Part shown: positions 46,684 through 54,802 of the stretch, in pieces | Layout of the letters: the number at the start of each line of letters is the position of its first letter | Numbering within the stretch: position 1 is the stretch's first letter | Assembly (NCBI RefSeq): GCF_000336575.1 | Contig: NZ_AOPO01000006.1 | Coordinates: 62,001 to 126,000 of the forward strand | Source: Vreelandella titanicae BH1 | GTDB taxonomy: Bacteria; Pseudomonadota; Gammaproteobacteria; Pseudomonadales; Halomonadaceae | DNA: 64,000 nt | Direction: 5' to 3' | Made by a program: the position numbers and the translations under genes | Notes under the pieces: generated by a model | Database searches by the model: none | What the model was told of the DNA's origin: nothing | What the model saw: the letters and a program-made list of their open reading frames with translations, nothing else

Positions 46684-47185
46684 TAATATGCATAACCTGC
46701 CATACCGCTCTAAAGCGGATTTTTTCGCTTAACAGCACTTCATCTTGATCAAAGGGGTAGAGCACCCACAAAGGGCCATATTCGCGAATCGGAATCGCCT
46801 CACCGTTTTTTTCGATGGCTAAGATGACATCGTGCTCAATAAAATCACTGACCGGTATTTCGGCTTCGTAACCGTTCAGCGCGGAAACGTGAACCGCATC
46901 ACTGTCGGAGCTTAATAGCGCCAAAAGATCACGCATTAAAGGGCCACTATAGTGGCTTCGGCCCTCTGTCCACGGCGTGCTGGTATCAAATTCATACTGT
47001 GGTAAAGCCGCTAACATGGCCCGGTCAAACTGCGCTTCACTCCCCACATTGGTAAGGTCTATGTTACCACTGACGGTCAAAATAACGGGCCCGTTAGGCA
47101 CGTCTAGTTCATCGACTGAATCAGCAAGCCCCACCAGGGGAGCGCTGAACATCAGCACGGCCCACCCCATTAACCACGCTTTCAC
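46673..47185 (-). CDS. Periplasmic molybdopterin-oxidoreductase-like protein without cysteine
   Basis: A 170-residue protein with a signal peptide (WLMGWAVLMFSAPLVGLADS). The mature part (VILTVSGNIDLTNVG, then LMRDLLALLSS, GYEAEIPVSDF and YGPLWVLYPFD) resembles the sulfite-oxidase/YedY molybdopterin-binding fold. It has no cysteine at all, so it cannot hold the metal as those enzymes do, and it is shorter. GAGGTG before a GTG start at 47185 decides the start over a TTG 18 nt upstream. It overlaps the hybrid kinase gene by 11 bp, so a sensory or ligand-binding role with that kinase is inferred. Confidence 0.68.
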   Translation of the reverse strand: MKAWLMGWAVLMFSAPLVGLADSVDELDVPNGPVILTVSGNIDLTNVGSEAQFDRAMLAALPQYEFDTSTPWTEGRSHYSGPLMRDLLALLSSDSDAVHVSALNGYEAEIPVSDFIEHDVILAIEKNGEAIPIREYGPLWVLYPFDQDEVLLSEKIRFRAVWQVMHINVL

Positions 47186-47335
47186 AGTAAACACCTCACG
47201 CAAGGTTGCCCGCTGGTTATAGCTCCCAGGAACAATAAAAGAAGACAGCGTAAAGGTTACGCCATCTCCTTAAGCAGGTCAGGGCAAATACTGTTTTTTT
47301 CGTCACTGAAACGTTATTTACTGTTCACACTAGGG

Positions 47336-48154
47336 TTACGATTTGATTTTCTCGAAGGGTTCAAAGCGCACCAAATCTTCGTAGGCGTGCCAACTGGCAT
47401 GTCCTAGCACAGGCAAAATAAGTGCAAGACCAATGTAAAACGTCATAACGCCAACCAGAACGCACAGGGTAAGAATCACCGCCCATAACAGCATCACGCG
47501 AAAGTTACGCGCGACACAGCGTACGCTAGCTTCTATCCCCTCCATAAAGGTTAGGTCTTGATCCATCAAGGTAGGAATCGCTACAACGCTTATGGCGAAG
47601 GCGCCAAAGGCTAAAATCCCGCCTGCAACTGTGCCCACTGCCAACATGCCCAGGCCCTCTGAGGTGGTCAGCAGCGCAGTATAGAGCGACGCGGGACTAG
47701 GCACTTCAAAACCGAAAAATAGTGCGAACAGCAGCGTGGCCAAACGAATCCAAGCGAGGAAGAAGATCATCATCATGACGCCCATCATCGCCAGCTGACC
47801 AGCGTGGGGCTTCCAGCTTCCAAACGCATCACCTAGGTTAGGTACTTGTCCACGTTCCAACGCTCGGCTAATACCATAAGAGCCTACTGCCACCAGCGGG
47901 CCAATAAACATAAACCCGGCAATCATGGGCAGCAGCCAGTACCAGTAGCCCATGGTGAAGGCGCCAAGAGTAATGGCAATACTCAAACCCACCCAAAACA
48001 TGCCATAAGAGAGGCTCACTGCCGTTGCCCGGCGAAAATCCTCTACGCCAGCAGCCAACCACGCCCTGGGTCGATCCAATCCAACCTTGTTAATAGTGAT
48101 TTTAACGCTGGGTTGATCCGCATGGTGGTTTGTTTTTGTTGTAGCCGCATTCAT
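47336..48154 (-). CDS. DUF2189 membrane protein
   Basis: A 272-residue protein with six predicted membrane helices (starting at AVSLSYGMFWVGLSIAI, about residue 48). It matches the DUF2189 family, whose role is unknown. AGGAG before the ATG at 48154 decides the start; the frame extends 23 codons further but without a ribosome site. It stands alone between the signalling operon and the TAXI-TRAP cluster. Confidence 0.75.
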   Translation of the reverse strand: MNAATTKTNHHADQPSVKITINKVGLDRPRAWLAAGVEDFRRATAVSLSYGMFWVGLSIAITLGAFTMGYWYWLLPMIAGFMFIGPLVAVGSYGISRALERGQVPNLGDAFGSWKPHAGQLAMMGVMMMIFFLAWIRLATLLFALFFGFEVPSPASLYTALLTTSEGLGMLAVGTVAGGILAFGAFAISVVAIPTLMDQDLTFMEGIEASVRCVARNFRVMLLWAVILTLCVLVGVMTFYIGLALILPVLGHASWHAYEDLVRFEPFEKIKS

Positions 48155-48479
48155 GGCATCACTCCTGTTGTTCCTGATATAGACCCTGGATTCAGGATTT
48201 ACCTCTAAGGCATCAACACTCATTACCCGTTGACGGTATTAACACTAAATTAATGGCTTAACATTATTTGTTAATACCCTCTTAATGTAGCTGACCAACG
48301 CTGTTTGGGGCGACGCTTTGAGATGCGCGTACAAAAAATCCACGAAACAGCTGTGAACCGCCAATTAAATTGCTGCGTTAGTAAAAACCGATATAGTCAA
48401 GACGCGCGACGGACGGCCATAAAAAACTCCGAGCAACTGCCCGGAGTTTTGGGTTTTCCGTACGTGACGCTCTGAATGT
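48155..48479. other. Intergenic region between DUF2189 and UspA genes
   Basis: No gene was found. It contains the terminator at 48423-48450. The A/T-rich part (48236-48290, including two TTAAT runs) probably carries the DUF2189 promoter on the minus strand. Confidence 0.4.
48423..48450 (-). terminator. Terminator of the TAXI-TRAP/UspA operon
   Basis: AAAACTCCG (48423-48431) pairs with CGGAGTTTT (48442-48450). On the minus strand a run of six T at the 3' side (48421-48426) makes a good Rho-independent terminator after the UspA gene. Confidence 0.85.
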
Positions 48480-48908
48480 CTAGCGCACAATCATTACCGA
48501 CATTTTGGCATGGTGCACAACGTGCTCTGCATTGGGGCCGAGCACATAATCGACAAACTTACGCTTATTGTGGGAAGCCATGACGATTAGATCGACGTCC
48601 AGTTTCTTACCGGCTTTAATAATGGCCTCCCAAGGTGAGCCATCCACAATGACACTTTGTACCTGAATGTCGTCGGGCACATTCGTCTTGATAAAGTCAT
48701 GGAGCGCATCGGTGATCGCTGTATGCGCTTTTTTGGAGAAGTCCTTGGGGAAGTAGGAGCCCACCATGGGCATACGATAGTCCGGCAGTACCGTCACCAC
48801 ATGAAGCGAGGCGCCAAAAGTTCGACATAGCGTCAGGGCTGTGGGCAGCGCCTTCGACCAGGAAGACTCCTCGTTCAAATCCACCGGCAACATGATCTTG
48901 CTATACAT
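48480..48908 (-). CDS. Universal stress protein (UspA family), TRAP-associated
   Basis: A 142-residue UspA-fold protein starting MYSKIMLPVDLNEES. The usual ATP-loop G-x2-G-x9-G is degenerate here (SHNKRKFVDYVLGPNAE lacks the first two glycines), so ATP binding is doubtful. AAGGAG places the start at 48908, 11 nt after the TRAP permease stop codon. It resembles the layout of TeaD, the UspA protein that regulates the TeaABC ectoine TRAP transporter in Halomonas. A similar regulatory role for this transporter is inferred. Confidence 0.8.
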   Translation of the reverse strand: MYSKIMLPVDLNEESSWSKALPTALTLCRTFGASLHVVTVLPDYRMPMVGSYFPKDFSKKAHTAITDALHDFIKTNVPDDIQVQSVIVDGSPWEAIIKAGKKLDVDLIVMASHNKRKFVDYVLGPNAEHVVHHAKMSVMIVR

Positions 48909-48919
48909 GGCACTCTCCT

Positions 48920-51514
48920 TCATGCGGTGGCGGCAGCTTGCGTGTTATCGCGACGCCGACGCTGCATCAATACGATCAACCCAAAGACCAAGAAGGCAGG
49001 AATCCACATTAGCTCCTTAGTCCAGCGGTCGACGGGGGCCAGAACTTCGATGATTTCTTGATCGAAGTCGAAACCGAGCTCTGCCGCTTGGCTGCCGTAG
49101 GTCACCATATCAACGGTTGCCGTGCCATCCTCAATAAATAGCTCCATGCCCAGGTTATTGAGCCGCTCCTGACCTGTTTCGCCTTCAGGTACCGGTAATG
49201 TCATGTAAGTGGTCATGGGATCGCCATAATCATCAAGACCCGCAATCTGCAAACGCAAAGTGGAGTCTTCATCCACATCACCCAGCGCTTCGACGAATTG
49301 CGCGGGTGGGATGGATTCGTAGGGATCATGAATCATGTCCATCCAGAAACCAGGCCGGAACAGCGTGAACGCAATCAGCAGCAGCACGATAGACTCATAC
49401 CAGCGGTTGCGCGTAATCATAAAGCCCTGGGTCGCGGCAGCGAAGATCAACATGGCGATGGTCGACACCACAAAGATCAACACCCCCTGAAGGAAGGTCA
49501 CATCGATGAGTAGCAGATCGGTATTGAAGATAAACAGAAACGGCAGCGCCGCGGTACGAAGGCTGTAATAGAACGCCTGGAAACCGGTTCGAATGGGATC
49601 GCCACCGGATACTGCCGCCGCCGCAAAGGAGGCCAGCCCCACCGGTGGGGTAACGTCGGCCATGATGCCAAAGTAGAACACGAACAGGTGTACCGCAATC
49701 AATGGTACCAGCAAGCCATTTTGAGCGCCCAGGTTGACGATGACCGGTGCCAGTAGTGCCGATACGACGATGTAGTTTGCTGTCGTAGGCAGCCCCATGC
49801 CGAGGATCAAGCTAAGCACAGCGGTAAGCAGCAAGATTAGCATCAAGTTGCCCATGGCCAGCGTTTCCACTACTTCGGCTAGCACCAGACCCACCCCGGT
49901 CTGGGAGACGGCACCGACGATGATACCGGCGGTGGCCGTGGCAATGCCGATGCCGATCATGTTGCGGGCACCAGTGACCAGGCCATTCCAAAGATCCATC
50001 GCGCCTTCACGCAGATCCGCCCTCATATCGCTGCGTCCGCGAAAGATTGACGTAATGGGGCGCTGGGTCAGAATAATGAGAATCATGAAAACGGTGGCCC
50101 AGAAAGCCGACAGTCCTGGCGATAAACGTTCCACCATCAGACACCACACCAGCACAATAACCGGCAGGATGTACTGCAAGCCAACCAGCACCGTCGGTTT
50201 GGTCTGGGGCAGTGTAAAGATCGGTTGGTTAGGGTCATCGAGCTCGAGCTCTGGGTAACCGGCCGCCAGTTTGAGCAGGGCGATATAAATGACCGTAAGT
50301 CCAACGGCTACCACCCAGGGGGTCGCATCCCCCAGTACCGGCTTGAGCCAGCCAAGGCCGTAATAAACAGCCAGGGCGGTGCCCATCATCAGTAGCAAGC
50401 CACCGAGAAAGCCAATCACTTTATTGACCAGCGGCTTAGGTGGGTTACTGCTTTGCAGCCCCTTCATGTTAGCCTTGAGGGCCTCAAGGTGAACGATGTA
50501 GACCAGCGCAATATAGGAGATCAGCGCGGGAAGGAAGGCATGCTTGATCACCTCGACATAAGAGATGCCCACATACTCGACCATCAAGAAAGCGGCCGCC
50601 CCCATTACCGGAGGCATAATCTGTCCATTGACCGATGACGCCACTTCAACAGCGCCCGCCTTTTCCGCGGAAAATCCGACACGTTTCATCATCGGCACGG
50701 TAAAGGTGCCAGTGGTCACCACATTGGCAATCGAGGAGCCGGAAATCAGACCGGTCATGGCCGAGGCCACCACGGCAGCTTTCGCTGGTCCGCCGCGATA
50801 GTGGCCCAATAGTGAGAACGCCACCTTGATAAAGTAATTGCCAGCACCCGCCTTATCGAGCAGAGCACCGAATAACACAAACAGAAACACGAAGCTGGTT
50901 GATACCCCCAGAGCGATACCGAAGACCCCCTGCGTAGTCAACCACTGGTGATTAATCAAGCCAAAGAGGCTCACCCCTCCATGGGAAAGAATACCCGGCA
51001 TCCAAGGGCCAGCCAGGCTATAGAGAAGAAAAACCGACGCTACAATCATTAACGGCGGGCCAAGCGCTCGACGCGTCGCCTCGAGCAGCAGCAGTATCCC
51101 TGCGATTCCAATAATAACGTCCTGCAGTATCGGTGCGCCGGGGCGCTGGGATAACTGCTCGTAAAACATAAACATGTAAGCGCCACAGAAGGCCGCCGCC
51201 GCTGCAAGCACCCAATCCTGAATCGGAACACGGTCGCGCGGGGAGCGCTTGAGTGCCGGATAAGCCATATACGCCAAAAAAAGCGCAAAGGCCAAGTGAA
51301 TAGAACGCGCCTCAGTGGCACTAAATACACCAAACCCAAGGACGAAGGGCACTGGCGAAGCGATCCACAATTGAAAAAGAGACCACACTGCCGCAATGCT
51401 TACCAAAAGCTTTCCGGGCATGCCGGCTGGCTTGCGGGCTCCTGTGTCGCTAGAGGCGACCATATCCTCCAAGTCTACTCCGGCTCCCGAAGGCCTGTTC
51501 TTATCGTCTGTCAT
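48920..51514 (-). CDS. TRAP transporter fused permease (DctQ-DctM, TAXI type)
   Basis: An 864-residue membrane protein in which the small (4TM) and large (12TM) TRAP permeases are one chain, as usual for TAXI-TRAP systems. About 18 hydrophobic segments are visible; the DctM-like core includes VVTTGTFTVPMMKRVGFSAE and GMGLPTTANYIV. A periplasmic loop and final helix form the C-terminus (about residues 720-864), beyond the standard core. It should import an organic acid or amino acid by sodium symport, with the TAXI binding protein encoded 157 bp upstream. A UspA gene follows. Confidence 0.9.
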   Translation of the reverse strand: MTDDKNRPSGAGVDLEDMVASSDTGARKPAGMPGKLLVSIAAVWSLFQLWIASPVPFVLGFGVFSATEARSIHLAFALFLAYMAYPALKRSPRDRVPIQDWVLAAAAAFCGAYMFMFYEQLSQRPGAPILQDVIIGIAGILLLLEATRRALGPPLMIVASVFLLYSLAGPWMPGILSHGGVSLFGLINHQWLTTQGVFGIALGVSTSFVFLFVLFGALLDKAGAGNYFIKVAFSLLGHYRGGPAKAAVVASAMTGLISGSSIANVVTTGTFTVPMMKRVGFSAEKAGAVEVASSVNGQIMPPVMGAAAFLMVEYVGISYVEVIKHAFLPALISYIALVYIVHLEALKANMKGLQSSNPPKPLVNKVIGFLGGLLLMMGTALAVYYGLGWLKPVLGDATPWVVAVGLTVIYIALLKLAAGYPELELDDPNQPIFTLPQTKPTVLVGLQYILPVIVLVWCLMVERLSPGLSAFWATVFMILIILTQRPITSIFRGRSDMRADLREGAMDLWNGLVTGARNMIGIGIATATAGIIVGAVSQTGVGLVLAEVVETLAMGNLMLILLLTAVLSLILGMGLPTTANYIVVSALLAPVIVNLGAQNGLLVPLIAVHLFVFYFGIMADVTPPVGLASFAAAAVSGGDPIRTGFQAFYYSLRTAALPFLFIFNTDLLLIDVTFLQGVLIFVVSTIAMLIFAAATQGFMITRNRWYESIVLLLIAFTLFRPGFWMDMIHDPYESIPPAQFVEALGDVDEDSTLRLQIAGLDDYGDPMTTYMTLPVPEGETGQERLNNLGMELFIEDGTATVDMVTYGSQAAELGFDFDQEIIEVLAPVDRWTKELMWIPAFLVFGLIVLMQRRRRDNTQAAATA

Positions 51515-51563
51515 CTGCCTGCCCCGCTCCGAGTCGATTGACGCATCATTGCCATATCGAAAT

Positions 51564-51603
51564 GCCCTATCAACATTTTAAACGCCCTATCAACATTCTA
51601 AAC
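51564..51603. repeat. 20-bp tandem duplication
   Basis: Two adjacent units of GCCCTATCAACATT(T/C)TAAAC (51564-51583 and 51584-51603) differ at one base. They lie in the gap between the TAXI binding-protein gene and the permease gene. Recent slippage or duplication is likely. Confidence 0.8.
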
Positions 51604-51605
51604 CA

Positions 51606-51638
51606 AAATGCGCGGCACCCTGAGGTAACCGCGCATTT
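51606..51638 (-). terminator. Intercistronic hairpin in the TAXI-TRAP operon
   Basis: AAATGCGCGG (51606-51615) and CCGCGCATTT (51629-51638) form a perfect 10-bp stem with a 13-nt loop, 33 nt after the binding-protein gene. It may be a partial terminator that keeps permease expression lower than that of the binding protein. Confidence 0.6.
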
Positions 51639-51671
51639 CTTACTAAGGTAGTATCACCTTAGGCGTCTGGA

Positions 51672-52652
51672 TTACTCAATCCAGCCTTGTTCACGGTAGT
51701 AACGCGCTGCCCCATCGTGCAACGGTGCGGAAAGCCCTTCACTCACCATCTCTTCTGGATCAAGATTTTCGAAGGCCGGATGCAGACGCTTGAAACGATC
51801 GAAGTTGTCAAAAACCGCCTTGACGGTCTGATAGATCACTTCTTCGTCAGCCTCAGCGGTGGTGACAAAGGTCGCTGCCACGCCGAAGGTTTCGACATCT
51901 TCGTCATTGCCGCGATACAGACCACCCGGAATTACCGATGCGGCGTAGTAAGGATATTCATCGACGATGCCTTGAATGTCTTCGTCGTTCAACGGAATCA
52001 GACGAGCATCAACGGTGGTGGTGGCTTCCTGGATGGAGCCATTGGGGTGGCCAACCACGTATACCATGGCATCGACGTTATTATCAGCGAGTGCCGCCGC
52101 TTGCTCGGCAGCATCAAGCTGAGATGCCAACGAGAAGGTGTCTTCAGTCCAGCCCTTGGCTTCCATCACCACTTCCATGGTGTTGCGCTGGCCCGAACCT
52201 GGATTACCAATGTTGACACGCTTGCCTTCCAAGTCATCGAGCGTCTCGATGCCAGAATCAGCCCGCGCAAGCAGCGTCAACGGCTCACCGTGGACACGGA
52301 ACACCGCACGCAGCTCTTCGTAGGGCTCGCCTTCGAAATTCCCAGTGCCGTTGTAGGCTTGATACTGAACATCGGATTGAGCGACACCCATGTCCAATTC
52401 GCCGGACTTGATGCCATTGATATTGGCGACAGAACCACCGGTGGAAGGTGCATTACACTTAATATCGGCGTCTTCGAGACGATTAACCAAACGACAGATC
52501 GACTGACCCACGACGTAGTAAACGCCGGTTTGGCCACCGGTGCCAATGGTGATGAATTGCTCGTCATCCTGTGCCATTGCCGGTGAGGCGAAAGCAGCGG
52601 CGGCAAGTAGCGCACCGGAGAAAGCAGTAGTGGAAAATACATGGCGTTTCAT
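51672..52652 (-). CDS. TAXI-family TRAP substrate-binding protein
   Basis: A 326-residue periplasmic protein. The signal peptide (MKRHVFSTTAFSGALLAAA, cleavage after SPAMAQ) is followed by FITIGTGGQTGVYYVVGQSICRL-type ligand loop (core GTGGQTGVYY), the mark of TAXI receptors. GAGGTG before the ATG at 52652 decides the start against a frame extension of 23 codons. Known TAXI ligands include glutamate and alpha-ketoglutarate; the ligand here is unknown. It pairs with the fused permease downstream. Confidence 0.9.
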   Translation of the reverse strand: MKRHVFSTTAFSGALLAAAAFASPAMAQDDEQFITIGTGGQTGVYYVVGQSICRLVNRLEDADIKCNAPSTGGSVANINGIKSGELDMGVAQSDVQYQAYNGTGNFEGEPYEELRAVFRVHGEPLTLLARADSGIETLDDLEGKRVNIGNPGSGQRNTMEVVMEAKGWTEDTFSLASQLDAAEQAAALADNNVDAMVYVVGHPNGSIQEATTTVDARLIPLNDEDIQGIVDEYPYYAASVIPGGLYRGNDEDVETFGVAATFVTTAEADEEVIYQTVKAVFDNFDRFKRLHPAFENLDPEEMVSEGLSAPLHDGAARYYREQGWIE

Positions 52653-52964
52653 GAACACACCTCTTTGTATTGATGTTGTGAGCGTATTTGATGTTACGAG
52701 CATCGCACGCTTTGGTCTCACCTGATGAACCGTTCCCTCAGGTGCCCTTGTTCCAAAACGTTTTCAAGACATTCTATTTTCAAGACAAACGGTTACAGGC
52801 GACCCATAAGCTGCCTGCTAGCATTACTTTAGCGAAAAAAACCTAATTAGCGAAATGTAATACGCTAAATAATGAATTTCGCTGTCGTCTAATACTCAGT
52901 GTAGCGGTCTTCATCGTTTAGGGAGCGTTAACTGCTATACCGCCTTTGCATAGGGTAAGCAAAA
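52653..52964. other. Intergenic region upstream of the TAXI gene
   Basis: There is no gene. It lies between the DctM stop and the TAXI gene start, and so holds the TAXI operon promoter. A cluster of TTAGCGAAA-type motifs lies at 52829-52883. Confidence 0.5.
52829..52883. promoter_or_regulatory. Cluster of AGCGAAA motifs, putative regulator sites
   Basis: TTAGCGAAA occurs at 52829-52837 and 52847-52855. The reverse motif is seen as CGCTAA (52863-52868) and ATTTCGCT (52876-52883). TTAGCG-N10-CGCTAA (52847-52868) forms one inverted repeat, and AGCGAAAT/ATTTCGCT another. The cluster lies about 180-230 bp upstream of the TAXI gene start. Confidence 0.45.
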
Positions 52965-54272
52965 TTAATCAACGTTATAGCCCAAAACGCGCGGCAGCCA
53001 TAGCGCGATAGCGGGGAAGATTGCCACTAGCGCTAGCGCACAGCCCATTGCAACGACAAACAGCAGCGCCCATCCGATGGTCTGCTCCAAGCGAATTTTG
53101 GCCACTTCGGTGGTCACCATCAAATTCACCGCCACCGGCGGGGTAAATTGGCCAATGGCAATATTCATCGCCAACAGAATCCCAAACCACACCGGGTTCC
53201 ACTCAAAATGCTGCATCACGGGGATCAAAATCGGCATCATGATCAAATAAATCGAGATCGCATCCAACAGCATCCCAGCGACCAACACTGCTAACATCAC
53301 CAGGATTAGCAGCAAAACGCCGTTATCGGTCAGGCTAATAATCCATTCCGCCAAGTGGCGGAAGGTGCCCAGCATGGTTCCTGCCCAGGCAAAAATCCCC
53401 GCCAGAGCGATAATCAGCATCACCACGCCGGAAATAATCGCCGCCTCACCCAATAGCTCCCATAAATCACGCAGCGACAGCTCGCGGGTTAGAAAAAGAC
53501 CGACAATCGCACCATAAGCAACGGCTACCACGGCCGCTTCGGTGGGTGTAAACAGCCCTGAACGCAAACCACCCAAAATCAGCACCGGGGCAAACAGCGC
53601 CGGTATCGCCTGTTTAAAAGTGGAGCGCACACTTAGCCTTTCAGCCCCCTCTATGGGTGTGCCGCCCTCCCAACCGTAGCGTTTGGAAACGAGCATAGCG
53701 GGCACCAGTAGCGCCAGCCCCGCCAGAATACCGGGAAATAAACCTGCTGCGAAAAGTGCGCGTAAATCAACGCCCGGCACCACGATCGAGTAAAGAATCA
53801 GCGCCACTGAAGGGGGAATGAGAATCGCCGTCGAAGCAGAGGCGGCAATCAGCGTGGCGGAAAACGGCTTGGGGTAGCCCGCTTTGGTCATACTCGGCAG
53901 CATCACCATCGCAACCGCCGCGGCATCAGCAGGGCCTGAGCCACTCATTCCGCCCATAATCATACACACCAGCACCGCCACCAAGGCCAAGCCACCGTGG
54001 CGCGGGCCAATCAAAGCCTGGGCAAAACGCACTAAACGCAGCGCTACACCGGAACGTTCAAAAATAAGCCCGGTTAAGATAAACAGCGGAATCGCAATCA
54101 AAGGGTACTTGGCAATACTGTTATAGGTATTGGTACCCATCGTTGCGAGCATGTCCGGTGACAAACCCAGCACGATGCCAACGGCCCCGGAGAGCGCCAG
54201 CGAAAACGCTACCGGCACCCCCGCTATCAGCAGCCCCGCAAACGCCAGTATCATCCACACATCAGGGCTCAT
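52965..54272 (-). CDS. dctM: TRAP transporter large permease DctM
   Basis: A 435-residue membrane protein of DctM type (about 12 helices), with GIALKYPLIAIPLFIL-like TM start (KYPLIAIPLFILTG, about residues 54-67) and MGGMSGSGPADAAAV (about 106-120), the motif of this subunit. It performs sodium-driven import with DctQ and DctP. It overlaps dctQ by 11 bp. It is the last gene of the dctPQM operon; no terminator was seen right after it. Confidence 0.92.
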   Translation of the reverse strand: MSPDVWMILAFAGLLIAGVPVAFSLALSGAVGIVLGLSPDMLATMGTNTYNSIAKYPLIAIPLFILTGLIFERSGVALRLVRFAQALIGPRHGGLALVAVLVCMIMGGMSGSGPADAAAVAMVMLPSMTKAGYPKPFSATLIAASASTAILIPPSVALILYSIVVPGVDLRALFAAGLFPGILAGLALLVPAMLVSKRYGWEGGTPIEGAERLSVRSTFKQAIPALFAPVLILGGLRSGLFTPTEAAVVAVAYGAIVGLFLTRELSLRDLWELLGEAAIISGVVMLIIALAGIFAWAGTMLGTFRHLAEWIISLTDNGVLLLILVMLAVLVAGMLLDAISIYLIMMPILIPVMQHFEWNPVWFGILLAMNIAIGQFTPPVAVNLMVTTEVAKIRLEQTIGWALLFVVAMGCALALVAIFPAIALWLPRVLGYNVD

Positions 54273-54741
54273 CGGTGAGCCTCCCCGTTAAACGGTCGGC
54301 GGTTTGCTGGCATAAGCGCCACACCATGGCCGCAGAAAGCACGGGCAGCCAGACTAAATACCACCACTGAGGCAAGCCAAGCCCTGGTGACAGCGACTCC
54401 CACTGATACTCTTGCCAGGCCATCTTGCCGCCATACCAAGTGATCAAACCCAGCACGGTGGCACCGCAAAGCGCTTGAAAAAGGATCAGTGCACGACGGT
54501 ACTTGAGCGGCAATGCCCGTTCCAAAAAGCCAATACGAATATGGCGGTTACGCCGCAGCGCCACCGAGGCACCGGCAAAGGTCAGGACTACCAACAAAAA
54601 CACAGAAAACTCTTCGGTAAATGAAAAAGAGCCGCCGGTTAAGTAGCGAGTAATCACATTACCAAGACTAATCAATGAGATAATGATTAATGCCAGCGCG
54701 CCCAGCCAACGTTCAGGGCGCGCATCAGGAAAGCCTTTCAT
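54262..54741 (-). CDS. dctQ: TRAP transporter small permease DctQ
   Basis: A 159-residue protein with four membrane helices, the DctQ size. The segment FTEEFSVFLLVVLTFAGASVALRRNRHI (core EEFSVFLLVVLTF, about residues 42-54) is typical. GAGGCTGCC precedes the ATG. It sits between dctP and dctM and forms the membrane complex with DctM. Confidence 0.88.
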   Translation of the reverse strand: MKGFPDARPERWLGALALIIISLISLGNVITRYLTGGSFSFTEEFSVFLLVVLTFAGASVALRRNRHIRIGFLERALPLKYRRALILFQALCGATVLGLITWYGGKMAWQEYQWESLSPGLGLPQWWYLVWLPVLSAAMVWRLCQQTADRLTGRLTDEP

Positions 54742-54757
54742 GGCAGCCTCACAGCAA

Positions 54758-54787
54758 AAAACTCCCAGCCTTCAAGGCCGGGAGTTT
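54758..54787 (-). terminator. Intercistronic hairpin between dctP and dctQ
   Basis: On the minus strand AAACTCCC-GGCC and GGC-GGGAGTTTTTT pair with one mismatch and end in a T-run, 15 nt after dctP and 17 nt before dctQ. It is a probable partial terminator that raises dctP over dctQM. Confidence 0.75.
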
Positions 54788-54802
54788 GAACATCAAAAGT
54801 AA

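Noticed and set aside
51687..52586. Open frame of 299 codons on the plus strand
   Set aside because: It is antisense to the TAXI binding-protein gene, which has a signal peptide, ligand motif and ribosome site; the plus frame has none of these.
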